64,000 nt of DNA, taken from positions 62,001-126,000 of the forward strand of contig JALHNO010000004.1 of the NCBI GenBank assembly GCA_022843465.1. Reading direction: 5' to 3'. The stretch's first letter is position 1. Each line of letters starts with the position of its first letter. The position numbers and the translations under genes were made by a program. Shown here piece by piece: positions 1 through 10,508 of the stretch. The notes beneath the pieces were generated by a model. It saw only the letters and a list, made by a program, of their open reading frames with translations. It made no database searches and was not told the DNA's origin. The stretch comes from Pseudomonadota bacterium (lineage in GTDB: Bacteria > Pseudomonadota > Gammaproteobacteria > Xanthomonadales > Ahniellaceae).

Positions 1-149
1 AATCCGGGCTGCTCCTGGCCGGTTCCGATCACATCGCCGCAGGGGCTATGGTCTGCCAGCTTAGCGCTTTCGGGATTCGGCGAAAAACTGCGATGCTCCG
101 TACCGATATCCGGCACGGTCGTGGGCCAGGACTGTTCAGAGGACGCACC

Positions 150-1022
150 GTGACGGCAAAGATGCTTGACGGCAAGAAGATCGCGGAGGAAGTGCTCGCG
201 GGCGTCGAGTTGCGCGTGCGTGCCCGCGTCAAGGCCGGTCTGCGCGCGCCGGGCCTCGCCGTGGTCCTGGTCGGAAATGATCCGGCGTCCGCGGTCTATG
301 TGCGCAACAAGCGTCGTGCCTGCCAGCGCGTGGGCTTTGTGACCCGTGATTTCGATCTGCCGTCGACGGTGGCCTCCGACGAATTGTTCGCGCTGATCGA
401 GCGACTCAACAACGATCCGGAGATCCACGGCATCCTGGTGCAGTTGCCGCTGCCCGCACACGTCGATGCGATCAATCTGATCCAGCGCATCCGGCCCGAC
501 AAGGACGTGGACGGATTTCATGCCGAGAACGTCGGGCGTCTGGCCCTGCGCCAGCCCGGGCTGCGGCCGTGCACACCCAAGGGCATCATGACCTTGCTGG
601 CGCATACCGACAAACCGGTGCGCGGCCGTCATGCGGTGATTGTGGGCGTTTCCAATCATGTCGGCCGGCCGCTCGGACTGGAGCTGCTGCTGGCCGGTGC
701 GACCGTTACTTCATGCCATCGCTTTACCCAGGATCTGCGCGGCCATGTCGGAGCCGCCGATCTGCTCTGCGTTGCCGTCGGCAAGCCCGGCTTGATACCC
801 GGCGACTGGGTCAAGCCCGGTGCCGTGGTCATCGACGTCGGCATCAACCGCCTGGCGGATGGCAGCTTGACCGGAGACGTGCAATTCGGTGCGGCAGCTG
901 AACGGGCGAGCTGGATCACCCCGGTTCCGGGGGGCGTCGGTCCGATGACTGTCGCAATGTTGATGCAGAATACGCTTGAAGCGTCGGAGCAAGGGCAGAC
1001 GGATGGCCGTACAGGGGTTTGA
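150..1022 (+). CDS. folD: Bifunctional methylenetetrahydrofolate dehydrogenase/cyclohydrolase FolD
   Basis: FolD interconverts 5,10-methylene-, 5,10-methenyl- and 10-formyl-tetrahydrofolate in the cytosol, using NADP. The 290-residue protein has the family landmarks: Y50 and K54 (YVRNK), Q98 in VQLPLP, D121 in KDVDGFH, a Rossmann-type GVSNHVGRP segment and the C-terminal PGGVGPMT signature. I chose the GTG start because it places Y50, K54, Q98 and D121 at the same numbers as in E. coli FolD; an ATG four codons later is the alternative. The 3' end overlaps the next gene by about 20 bp, so the TRAP operon may be co-transcribed with it. Function is very secure. Confidence 0.97.
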   Translation: MTAKMLDGKKIAEEVLAGVELRVRARVKAGLRAPGLAVVLVGNDPASAVYVRNKRRACQRVGFVTRDFDLPSTVASDELFALIERLNNDPEIHGILVQLPLPAHVDAINLIQRIRPDKDVDGFHAENVGRLALRQPGLRPCTPKGIMTLLAHTDKPVRGRHAVIVGVSNHVGRPLGLELLLAGATVTSCHRFTQDLRGHVGAADLLCVAVGKPGLIPGDWVKPGAVVIDVGINRLADGSLTGDVQFGAAAERASWITPVPGGVGPMTVAMLMQNTLEASEQGQTDGRTGV

Positions 1023-1902
1023 CTCGATCATCGTGTGCAAAGCAGGCCGCGGCCTGTTGCTGGCCCTGGTCGTGCTCGCCGCCGCCTTGATGGGCGGCTG
1101 CGCGAGCATCGCCAACAAGGCGGCCGATCGACTGGGCAGCAGCCTTACTGCCGGCATCGCCAATCATGATGATCCCGATACCGTGGCGGCCGGACTGCCG
1201 GCCTATCTGATCCTGATCGACGGCTTCATTGCCGAGGACCCGGAGAATGCCGGCCTGCTGCTGGCAGGTGCCAAGCTGTACAGCAGCTATTCGGGGGCAT
1301 TTGTGGCCGACAGTGCGCGCCGACGCCGGTTGGCCGATCGCGGCTTCGACTATGCGCGGCGCGGCGTCTGCGCGCGTGACCCGGAGTTCTGTGCGGTGCT
1401 CGCCGATGGCGATTTCGCGCGCTTCGAGCGATTTGTCGGTGACCGCAGGCAGGACGAGATCGAAACGCTGTACGTGCTTGCGTCCAGCTGGGCGAGCTGG
1501 CTGCAGGCCGACACCGGCGACTGGGCCCGGATTGCCGATCTGCCGCGCATCGAGCACGCGCTGGACCGCGTCTGGCGCAGCGACCCGCACTACGATCATG
1601 GCAATGTGCTGGCCTATCTTGGTGTGCTCGACTGTCTGCGCCCGGAAAGCCTGGGTGGCAAGCCCGAACGTGGCCGCGACCGCCTGGAGCAGGCCTATGA
1701 GGACAGCAAGCAGCAGAATCTGATGCCCAAGGTATTGCAGGCCGAGTTCTGCGCGCGTCTGCTGTTCGATCAGCCCCTGCATGATGCTGCAATACAGGTC
1801 GTGCTGAAGGCACCGGCGAACTCGCCTGGCCTGACGCTGTCCAATGTCATTGCCAAGCGCCGTGCCGCTGAATTGATGGAATCCGGAAAGGACTATTTCT
1901 GA
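1003..1902 (+). CDS. tatT: TRAP transporter T-component lipoprotein (TatT-like)
   Basis: This is a predicted outer- or inner-membrane lipoprotein of 299 residues. A hydrophobic signal segment ends in LMGGC, with the lipidated Cys near residue 33. The rest is alpha-helical and fits the TatT family of TPR-like proteins that accompany some TRAP transporters (known from Treponema pallidum Tp0956). The context supports this: the stop and the next start share TGATG, and the next three genes are binding protein, small permease and large permease. The start at 1003 has an AGGG-type ribosome site but lies inside folD. A GTG at 1033 would give a more typical short signal peptide. Substrate unknown. Confidence 0.82.
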   Translation: MAVQGFDSIIVCKAGRGLLLALVVLAAALMGGCASIANKAADRLGSSLTAGIANHDDPDTVAAGLPAYLILIDGFIAEDPENAGLLLAGAKLYSSYSGAFVADSARRRRLADRGFDYARRGVCARDPEFCAVLADGDFARFERFVGDRRQDEIETLYVLASSWASWLQADTGDWARIADLPRIEHALDRVWRSDPHYDHGNVLAYLGVLDCLRPESLGGKPERGRDRLEQAYEDSKQQNLMPKVLQAEFCARLLFDQPLHDAAIQVVLKAPANSPGLTLSNVIAKRRAAELMESGKDYF

Positions 1903-2921
1903 TGAAACTGCACAATGCCCTGTTCGCCCTGCTGCTGGCCTGCTCGGCTCCAGCGATGGCGGTCACCATCAAGATTGCCACGCTGGCGCCAGAGGGCACC
2001 AGCTGGATGAAGGAGATGCGCGCCGCTGGCGCCGAGATCAAGCAGAAGACCGAGGGTCGCGTCGAAATCAAGTATTTCCCCGGCGGTGTCATGGGCAATG
2101 ACACCGCGGTGTTGCGTAAGATCAAGCTCGGCCAGTTGCAGGGAGGCGCGCTGTCCGGCGCCGAGCTGTCGGCGGCCTATCGCGATGCGCAGATCTACAG
2201 CGTGCCCTTCCTGTTCAAGGATCTGGGTGAAGTCGAGTATGTACGCCAGCGCGTCGATCCGCTGTTGCAGAAGGGGTTCGAAGAGGCAGGATTCGCTGCA
2301 CTGGGGCTTTCCGGGGGCGGCTTTGCCTATGTGATGAGCACCAAGCCGGTGAAGGGCAAGACCGAACTGCGCGCGACCAAGGTCTGGGTGCCTCAGAACG
2401 ACCGAATTGCACAGGTCGCCTTCAGCGAGGCCGGCGTCAATCCGATCGCGCTGCCGCTGGCGGATGTCTACACCTCGCTGCAGACCGGTCTGCTGGAGAC
2501 GGTGGCCAATACCACCAGTGGCGCCATCGCGTTCCAGTGGCATACCCGGATCAAGCATGTTGTTGATCTGCCGCTGACCTATGTGATGGGCATGATGGTG
2601 ATCGATCAGCGCACCTTCAGCCGCCTCCCGCCCGCAGACCAGATCATCGTGCGGGACTCGATCGCGCGCGCCTTTGCCAATCTCGACGCCGCGAACCGGC
2701 GCGACAATGAATCGGCCCGTGCTGTGCTCAGCCGGCAGGGCATCGTGTTTCATGTTCCGGATGCCGGCGAAGCCGAATACTGGCGCGGGGTTGGTGTCAG
2801 CACTCTGGCCCGGCTGAAGGCGGAGGGCGCAATTTCGGACGATCTGCTGTCGGTGATCCAGAAAGCCCAGTCTGAGTATCGTGCCGGCGCCGCCGCAGCC
2901 ATGGGTGCCAAGTCTCCGTGA
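1902..2921 (+). CDS. TRAP transporter periplasmic substrate-binding protein (DctP/TatP type)
   Basis: Periplasmic binding protein of 339 residues with a clear Sec signal (hydrophobic core, cleavage after SAPAMA at about residue 20). The mature part begins VTIKIATLAPEGTSW and has the DctP fold pattern, with LADVYTSLQTGLLETV where canonical proteins have a similar EvYtALQtG motif. At the place where carboxylate-binding TRAP proteins carry the substrate-coordinating Arg (KIR), this protein reads TKVWVP, with Trp near residue 162. That agrees with a TatT-associated TRAP system taking an uncharged or hydrophobic ligand, which is inference. It overlaps the permease gene by GTGA. Confidence 0.9.
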   Translation: MKLHNALFALLLACSAPAMAVTIKIATLAPEGTSWMKEMRAAGAEIKQKTEGRVEIKYFPGGVMGNDTAVLRKIKLGQLQGGALSGAELSAAYRDAQIYSVPFLFKDLGEVEYVRQRVDPLLQKGFEEAGFAALGLSGGGFAYVMSTKPVKGKTELRATKVWVPQNDRIAQVAFSEAGVNPIALPLADVYTSLQTGLLETVANTTSGAIAFQWHTRIKHVVDLPLTYVMGMMVIDQRTFSRLPPADQIIVRDSIARAFANLDAANRRDNESARAVLSRQGIVFHVPDAGEAEYWRGVGVSTLARLKAEGAISDDLLSVIQKAQSEYRAGAAAAMGAKSP

Positions 2922-3400
2922 GGGCAAGCGCGCGCCGGGTTCTCGGTTGGCTCGACGCGCTGGAGAACTTCCTGATTGCGCTGCTGGCGCTGAGCCTGGT
3001 CGTGCTGGCTGGTGCCCAGATCGTCATGCGGCTGGCCGATCAGGGTCTGGTCTGGCTGGATCCGGTGCTGCGCGTGCTGGTGCTCTGGGTCGGCCTGCTC
3101 GGTGCCGTCGCCGCAGCACGCCACGACAAGCACATCAATCTCGATGTGATTGGCCGTCTCCTGTCCGGGCGTCCGCTGGCGGTGGCGCGCTTCGTTACCA
3201 TGTGGTTCGCCGCAGCCGTCTGCCTGCTGCTGGTGAAGGCATCGCTGAGCCTGATTGCGCTTGACCGCGAGTCGGGCACGACGGTGTTGACCGGTATTCC
3301 GATGTGGTGGGCTGAGCTGATCCTGCCGGTTGCGTTCGGCCTGCTCGCGGTGCGCTTCCTGCTGCGTTCCTGGGTGCCCGAGCAGACCCAGTACCCATGA
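2918..3400 (+). CDS. TRAP transporter small permease (DctQ)
   Basis: Small membrane subunit of the tripartite TRAP transporter, 160 residues with four predicted transmembrane segments (about residues 20-40, 50-70, 90-110 and 130-150) and the family pattern HDKHINLDVIGR in the cytoplasmic loop. The GTG start overlaps the stop of the binding-protein gene (GTGA), and its own stop overlaps the next start (ATGA), so translation of the three genes is probably coupled. DctQ pairs with the large DctM subunit in the inner membrane. Confidence 0.93.
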   Translation: MRASARRVLGWLDALENFLIALLALSLVVLAGAQIVMRLADQGLVWLDPVLRVLVLWVGLLGAVAAARHDKHINLDVIGRLLSGRPLAVARFVTMWFAAAVCLLLVKASLSLIALDRESGTTVLTGIPMWWAELILPVAFGLLAVRFLLRSWVPEQTQYP

Positions 3401-4671
3401 CCGCATTGATCATCATCGCCCTGATCGTGCTTGCCCTGCTGGGCGCGCCGCTGTTTGCGCTGATCGCCGTGATTGCCTGGATCGGCCTGCGCGCTTCCGG
3501 TTATGACGACACTCTGCTGGCGGCACAGTTCTGGGGTCTGACCGAGATGCCCGTGCTGATAGCGATCCCGCTGTTCACGCTGGCGGGATATCTGCTCAGC
3601 GAAAGCGGCGCGCCGCAGCGACTGGTGCGCCTCACCGAGGCCGTGCTTGGCTGGTTGCACGGCGGACTTGCCATTGTCGCCCTGGTCGCCTGCGCCATCT
3701 TCACCGCCTTCACCGGCGCCTCCGGGGTCACCATCGTGGCAATCGGCGGTCTGCTGCTGCCGGCGCTGCGTCAGGCCGGCTATCCGGAAAAATTCTCGCT
3801 GGGTCTGGTCACTACCTCGGGCAGTCTGGGTCTGCTGTTCGTGCCTTCGCTGCCGCTCATACTCTATGGCATCGTGGCCCAGCAACTGGGTACTACGCCA
3901 GCGGTCAGCATCGACGACATGTTTGTGGCAGGTGTGCTGCCGGGCGTTCTGATGCTGACGGTGCTGGCTGCCTACAGCATGTGGAAGGCGCCTGCGCGTC
4001 GGCATGATCGGCCGTTCTCCAGACAGGAAGCAGTAGCCGCGGTCTGGGATGCGCGCTGGGAGATTCCGCTGCCCTTCATCGTGCTCGGTGGCGTCTACGG
4101 TGGGTTCTTTGCGGCCTCGGAAGCCGCCGCGGTCACCGCGCTCTACGTGCTGCTGGTTACCGTTGTGATCCGCCGCGAAATCAGTCTGCGTGCGCTGCCC
4201 AAGCTCACCCGCGAGGCGATGATGCTGGTCGGTGCGATCCTGCTGATTCTCGGCGCGGCGCTGGCGCTGACCAATATCATCATCGACGCCGAGATACCTG
4301 CTCGTCTGATCGCCTGGGTCAATGCCAGTGTGCAGAGCAAGCTTGGCTTCCTGCTGCTGCTCAACGTCTTCCTGCTCGTGCTCGGCATGTTGCTCGATGT
4401 GTTTTCGGCGACCGTGCTGGTGGTGCCGATCCTGGTTCCGGTGGCCTTGCACTTTGGCATCCATCCGGTGCATCTGGGCATCATCTTTCTCGCCAACATG
4501 CAGCTCGGCTACTTCACGCCGCCAGTGGGGATGAACCTGTTCATTGCCAGCTACCGCTTCGGCACGCCGGTGGTAGAACTGACGCGTGCCTGCCTGCCGT
4601 TCTTCTGGCTGCTGCTGGCCGCGGTCCTGGTCATTACCTATGTGCCCTGGTTGTCGCTGGCCCTGCTGTAG
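3397..4671 (+). CDS. TRAP transporter large permease (DctM)
   Basis: Large transport-channel subunit of the TRAP system: 424 residues, almost entirely hydrophobic, with about 12 membrane helices. Family hallmarks are FTAFTGASGVTIVAIGGLLLP near residue 110, the GSLGLLFVPSLPLILYG stretch and LANMQLGYFTPPVGMNLF near the C-terminus. It uses the Na+ gradient to drive uptake of the ligand delivered by the binding protein. It is the last gene of the four-gene operon and converges on a minus-strand sulfatase gene 24 bp downstream. Confidence 0.95.
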   Translation: MTALIIIALIVLALLGAPLFALIAVIAWIGLRASGYDDTLLAAQFWGLTEMPVLIAIPLFTLAGYLLSESGAPQRLVRLTEAVLGWLHGGLAIVALVACAIFTAFTGASGVTIVAIGGLLLPALRQAGYPEKFSLGLVTTSGSLGLLFVPSLPLILYGIVAQQLGTTPAVSIDDMFVAGVLPGVLMLTVLAAYSMWKAPARRHDRPFSRQEAVAAVWDARWEIPLPFIVLGGVYGGFFAASEAAAVTALYVLLVTVVIRREISLRALPKLTREAMMLVGAILLILGAALALTNIIIDAEIPARLIAWVNASVQSKLGFLLLLNVFLLVLGMLLDVFSATVLVVPILVPVALHFGIHPVHLGIIFLANMQLGYFTPPVGMNLFIASYRFGTPVVELTRACLPFFWLLLAAVLVITYVPWLSLALL

Positions 4672-4695
4672 CGGTCCGCTTCCTGTGCAATCCGC

Positions 4696-6537
4696 TCACG
4701 GTGCCGGAGCGCGCAGTTCGATCAGGCGCTCCAGCAGGTTTCCGCTGCCGCTGGCACGGCTCGCCCGCTGCAGATGGATGGCCGCTTCGATGGATTGCCA
4801 GTTGCCGGGTTGATCGCCGGTCCAGTGGCTGCGGTCGCCGGCGAGAATCACCGCGCCCTGAAAATCGCTGCCGATCACATCGATGCGGTCGCGCGGCATG
4901 CCACGCGCATGCAGGGCGAAGCTGGCAGCCTGCGGTGCCGGCCTGAGCATCAGGCCCTGGCCGGGACCGTGGCAGGCCTCACTCCCGGTAAGGTCAGCCA
5001 GCGAGGGCAACAGGTCGCTGTGCTGGAAGACACCGTCGATGCGGCCGGGACTGAAGTCGCTCGGGCCCCAGAAGTACATCGGCACGCGCGAATAGGCTGA
5101 CTCGCCATGACGCTGGTACTCGGCGCGATGCAGTGGGGTCATCGCGCGATGATCGCCAGTGACCAGCAGGATGCCATGCTCAAAGAAACCGCTGGCCTGC
5201 AAGTGCCCATGCAAGCCGGCGATGGCGCTGTCGACCTCACGCAATACCGCGGTTTCGTCGGCCGTGCCGGTCTCCGGATTGATGAAGGGCGGGTGCGTGG
5301 TGACCGTCAGCAGGGCGGCGAAAAAAGGGCGGCCAGTGTCACGCTCGTGGTCGTACCACTGTGCAAAGCGATCGAACAGCAGGCTGTCGCGGGCGGCGCC
5401 GAAGATGCCGCGCGCCTTGCCCTCGTAGTAGCCGGACTCCGCGCCCTCGAAACGATCGAAGCCGATTTCCGGCAGCCAGCGATTCTTGTCGACGAAGCCG
5501 AGATCGCCGGTAGTGAAAAACACGCTGGCGTAGCCGTGCTCCGCGAGCAGGGCCGGTACCGAGTGCGCGCGATCGGCGTAGCCGGCGAAGGCATCCATGC
5601 TGGCGTAGCGGCCAAAGACCGGGATCGGCGCCTGACCCGTGAGCAGGGCGATCATGCCGCCATCGGTGGTGAAGCCATTGGCATGGAAGTCGGGAAACCA
5701 GCGCCCGCCTGCGGCCAGCGCATCCAGTTGCGGCAAAGCATCCAGCTCGCCGCCATAGCGTCGGCTCTGGTAGGCCGACAACGACTCCACCATCACCAGG
5801 ATCACATTGGGCCGGCGGGCCTGTCCGGGCGTGCAGCGCTGGGGCAGGGCAGGGAGTGACCGCATGCGCTCGATGAAGGCCTCGCTGTAGGGCGCATCGA
5901 TCGACTGTGCCAGATTCACTTCCAGCAGATTCTGGAACGACAGGTTGGCGTTCACGTAGTCGGGATCGAGGCCTCGCGATGACCAGGCCGCGAGCGCGAC
6001 GGCCAGTGCCGCGCCCAGGCTCAGCAGGCCCAGTCGCGGCCGTGCCTTGAGAACGCGCAAAGCGCTGAGCCAGATCAGTAGCGCCGCAGTGGCGAGCGTC
6101 GCCGCGAGCAGGCGGGCCGAACCGTGCAGGCTGCGGGCACCAACATCGGAGACCGCCGAAAGCTCTCGTGCGAATTTCAGTACATCGCTCCAGAGCAGGC
6201 GATGAGTCAGACTGTGGAACACCAGCAGATCGGCCGCCATGGCCACCATCAGCAGGCCAAGCAGAGCCATCGGCAGCAGACGGAGCCAGGGACTTCGAAC
6301 CAGCAGGGCGCCGCCGGCCAGGGCCATCCCGAGTGCCAGCAGGCTGAGGTCGTGTGCCAGCGTCGGCCAGTAGAAGCAGCCCTGGCAACCGACATAGGGC
6401 GCGAATGCCGCATCCACCAGGTGTGCGCGCAGGCCCGCCATGACCAGTAGCCAGCAGAGCAGCAGCACGAGCACAGCGAGCGCGTAGCGTGAGGCGGTCG
6501 GCAATTTTTTCGTATCAGGGCGCAGGGGGGCAGTCAT
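4696..6537 (-). CDS. LtaS-like membrane sulfatase / alkaline phosphatase superfamily protein
   Basis: The 613-residue protein has about five N-terminal membrane segments (to about residue 190) followed by a periplasmic sulfatase-fold domain. The domain starts at NVILVMVESLSAYQSRRYGG (metal-binding Glu) and continues with GFTTDGGMIALLTG, whose Thr is the likely nucleophile, and a late LLVTGDHRAM motif with Asp-His metal ligands. Relatives transfer phosphoglycerol or phosphoethanolamine to envelope polymers (LtaS, OpgB families); the substrate here cannot be told. The ATG at 6537 precedes the hydrophobic region; longer versions read through the guaB promoter area. It is divergent from guaB. Confidence 0.85.
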   Translation of the reverse strand: MTAPLRPDTKKLPTASRYALAVLVLLLCWLLVMAGLRAHLVDAAFAPYVGCQGCFYWPTLAHDLSLLALGMALAGGALLVRSPWLRLLPMALLGLLMVAMAADLLVFHSLTHRLLWSDVLKFARELSAVSDVGARSLHGSARLLAATLATAALLIWLSALRVLKARPRLGLLSLGAALAVALAAWSSRGLDPDYVNANLSFQNLLEVNLAQSIDAPYSEAFIERMRSLPALPQRCTPGQARRPNVILVMVESLSAYQSRRYGGELDALPQLDALAAGGRWFPDFHANGFTTDGGMIALLTGQAPIPVFGRYASMDAFAGYADRAHSVPALLAEHGYASVFFTTGDLGFVDKNRWLPEIGFDRFEGAESGYYEGKARGIFGAARDSLLFDRFAQWYDHERDTGRPFFAALLTVTTHPPFINPETGTADETAVLREVDSAIAGLHGHLQASGFFEHGILLVTGDHRAMTPLHRAEYQRHGESAYSRVPMYFWGPSDFSPGRIDGVFQHSDLLPSLADLTGSEACHGPGQGLMLRPAPQAASFALHARGMPRDRIDVIGSDFQGAVILAGDRSHWTGDQPGNWQSIEAAIHLQRASRASGSGNLLERLIELRAPAP

Positions 6538-6559
6538 GCGAGTCCATTCGGGGGGTTGA

Positions 6560-8155
<1,596 letters not shown>

Positions 8156-8247
8156 TCGGTGCCGGCTGCATTGCGGCCGCGGCCGCAGTCCCGGTTCCGC
8201 CGACGCACCCACCGCGGCGGACGCCGCGAGCACGGACCCTTCGCGCC

Positions 8248-9807
8248 ATGAGCAATATCCATTCCGACAAGATCCTGATCCTCGATTTCGGCGCGCAGTA
8301 CACCCAGTTGATCGCCCGACGCATCCGCGAAATCGGCGTCTACTGCGAGATCTGGGCCTGGGACCATGCGCCCGAAGACATCGCCGCCTTTGCGCCGCGC
8401 GGAATCATCCTCTCGGGTGGCCCGGAATCGACCGTCGAAGCCGATGCTCCGCGGGCGCCGCAACAGGTGTTCGACAGCGGCCTGCCCCTGCTCGGCATCT
8501 GCTACGGCATGCAGACCATGGCGGCGCAGCTCGGTGGTGCGGTAGAAGCGGGTCACAACCGCGAGTTCGGTCAGGCAACGGTGCGGTTCGATCGCACCAA
8601 TGGATTGTTTGCGGCGCTTCCGGCCGATATCGAATCCTTCAGTGCCTGGATGTCGCATGGTGATCGCGTCACCGCACTTCCCGGCGGATTTGTCGCCTCG
8701 GCCAGTACCGATGATCTGCCGCTGGCCGCGATGTCGGATGAGCAGCGGCGCTACTACGGCGTACAGTTCCATCCCGAGGTCACCCATACCCAGCATGGCG
8801 ATGCTCTGCTGCGGCATTTCGTTACCAGCATTTGCGGCTGCCAGACCCTGTGGACCGCGGCCAATATCGTTGAAGACTGTATCCAGCGTGTGCGCGCCGA
8901 GGTGGGCGAAGATCAGGTGCTGCTTGGCCTCTCCGGCGGCGTCGATTCATCAGTGGTGGCAGCGCTGCTGAAGCGGGCGATCGGCGATCGTCTGGTCTGC
9001 GTCTTCGTCGATACCGGCCTGCTGCGCTGGCGCGAAGGCGACCAGGTGATGGCGATGATGGCGGAGAACATGGGGGTTCGGGTGATCCGCGTCGATGCCG
9101 CCGAGCGCTATTTCAATGCATTGAAAGGGGTTGCCGATCCCGAAGCCAAGCGCAAGATCATCGGCGGCCTGTTCATCGATATTTTCGAGGAGGAGTCGCA
9201 CAAGCTCAGCGGCATCCGCTGGCTGGCCCAGGGCACGATCTATCCCGATGTGATCGAGTCGGCCGGCTCACGCACCGGCAAGGCGCATGTGATCAAGTCG
9301 CACCACAACGTCGGTGGTCTGCCGGAGAAGATGAACCTCAAGCTGGTCGAGCCCTTGCGCGAACTGTTCAAGGACGAGGTGCGCCGGATTGGCGTCGAGC
9401 TCGGTCTGCCGCGCGAGATGGTGTACCGGCATCCGTTTCCGGGCCCGGGGCTCGGTGTCCGTATCCTCGGTGAGGTCACGGCCGAGGCGGCCGGCCTGCT
9501 GGCGCGCGCCGACGCGATCTTCATCGAAGAGCTGCGCAAGTGGAATCTCTATGATCGGGTCAGCCAGGCCTTCGCCGTCTATCTGCCAGTGCGTTCGGTT
9601 GGCGTCGTCGGTGATGCCCGTGCCTACGAACCCGTGGTGGCTTTGCGCGCCGTTGAGACCATCGACTTCATGACGGCGCACTGGGCGCATCTTCCGTACG
9701 ACTTCCTCGATCTGGTTTCGCGACGCATCGTCAACGAACTGCGCGGCATCTCCAGGGTGGTCTATGATATCTCCGGCAAGCCGCCCGCCACGATCGAGTG
9801 GGAATAG
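8248..9807 (+). CDS. guaA: GMP synthase (glutamine-hydrolysing)
   Basis: GuaA aminates XMP to GMP using glutamine and ATP. The 519-residue protein has an N-terminal class I glutamine amidotransferase domain, with nucleophile Cys in GICYGMQ and His/Glu in HPEVTHT. An ATP-pyrophosphatase domain follows with the PP-loop LSGGVDSSV near residue 230. The C-terminal dimerisation domain ends PPATIEWE, the canonical GuaA terminus. It sits directly downstream of guaB and completes the IMP-to-GMP branch. Confidence 0.98.
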   Translation: MSNIHSDKILILDFGAQYTQLIARRIREIGVYCEIWAWDHAPEDIAAFAPRGIILSGGPESTVEADAPRAPQQVFDSGLPLLGICYGMQTMAAQLGGAVEAGHNREFGQATVRFDRTNGLFAALPADIESFSAWMSHGDRVTALPGGFVASASTDDLPLAAMSDEQRRYYGVQFHPEVTHTQHGDALLRHFVTSICGCQTLWTAANIVEDCIQRVRAEVGEDQVLLGLSGGVDSSVVAALLKRAIGDRLVCVFVDTGLLRWREGDQVMAMMAENMGVRVIRVDAAERYFNALKGVADPEAKRKIIGGLFIDIFEEESHKLSGIRWLAQGTIYPDVIESAGSRTGKAHVIKSHHNVGGLPEKMNLKLVEPLRELFKDEVRRIGVELGLPREMVYRHPFPGPGLGVRILGEVTAEAAGLLARADAIFIEELRKWNLYDRVSQAFAVYLPVRSVGVVGDARAYEPVVALRAVETIDFMTAHWAHLPYDFLDLVSRRIVNELRGISRVVYDISGKPPATIEWE

Positions 9808-9979
9808 CAGCGCCCGCACGTTGCTGGCAAGACTGATGTGTTTGACTGCATCGAGCGGTTCTACGATTGAAACCGAAGGCACTCCACGATGGGCTATCTC
9901 AGTCCGATACGGTTTGAGGCACAAGCGTTAGTCGCTTGAGGTGGTGTCTACGGAACCAGCCGCAGCCCACTCGGGGTTC

Positions 9980-10025
9980 CCTTCTCCCGCTCTGCGGGAG
10001 AAGGTGGTCGAAGGCCGGATGAGGG
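9980..10025 (+). repeat. Hairpin repeat unit, left copy
   Basis: A perfect 11-bp inverted repeat (CCTTCTCCCGC, loop TCT, GCGGGAGAAGG) is followed about 12 bp later by GGATGAGGG. This layout resembles the dispersed intergenic repeats common in Xanthomonadales genomes. A partial inverted copy lies about 165 bp downstream. It is not a plain intrinsic terminator, because no T-run follows. Confidence 0.6.
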
Positions 10026-10189
10026 TGTCTGGCTGGGCTCGAGTTGACTGGGGCTGGTCGAGTACTGGAACGGTCGCCGTGATCTCTGAGGTGGGGGCTT
10101 GGCAGCTCCGTGTTCGACCGAGCTGATCCGTGACAGGGCCCAGTGTTTGCGCACCTCTAAGCCGCAACACCCAACACCATCGCACGCCT

Positions 10190-10219
10190 CCCTCATCCGC
10201 CCCTGCGGGTCAGTCTCCC
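10190..10219 (-). repeat. Hairpin repeat unit, degraded inverted right copy
   Basis: CCCTCATCC is the reverse complement of GGATGAGGG in the left copy. It is followed by a CCGC/GCGG hairpin and GTCTCCC, where the left unit has CTTCTCCCG on its other arm. The two copies therefore face each other, with about 165 bp between them. The copy is degenerate. Confidence 0.4.
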
Positions 10220-10508
10220 CTGTAGCCGGAAAAGGTGTTCATCGTTATTTCAAGCCGAGCCATGACCAGCGGGTGGCACGCGGAGCGATGAGTTGTGTCC
10301 GTCTGAGCACAGACGGCAAGGGGCGGCGCATGCGACCATTCCTCGGCAGTGCTGGGCAGGCTTGCCTTCCGTCAGGGATGAACCAGACCTGATCCGATTG
10401 CTGGCAGTCTGTGCCGGACCTTGGCTCGTTCAGGTTGCAGCCAAGGCCGTGCGGTCAAAGTGAAACCATCGGGCAGCGTGTGAAACCCGCAACAAGTAGG
10501 GAGTGACT

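Larger units (their letters stand above)
9808..10508 (+). other. Gene-free stretch between guaA and the FecR/DUF6600 gene
   Basis: About 700 bp with no convincing coding sequence; the short open frames here lack codon structure and family motifs. It contains two oppositely oriented repeat-like units (annotated separately). The last part must carry the promoter of the downstream gene, but I could not identify clear -35/-10 boxes. Confidence 0.6.

Noticed and set aside
3040-4473. 477-codon minus-strand frame over the TRAP permeases
   Set aside because: Shadow of dctQ/dctM; His/Gln/Arg-rich composition typical of antisense reading of hydrophobic codons.
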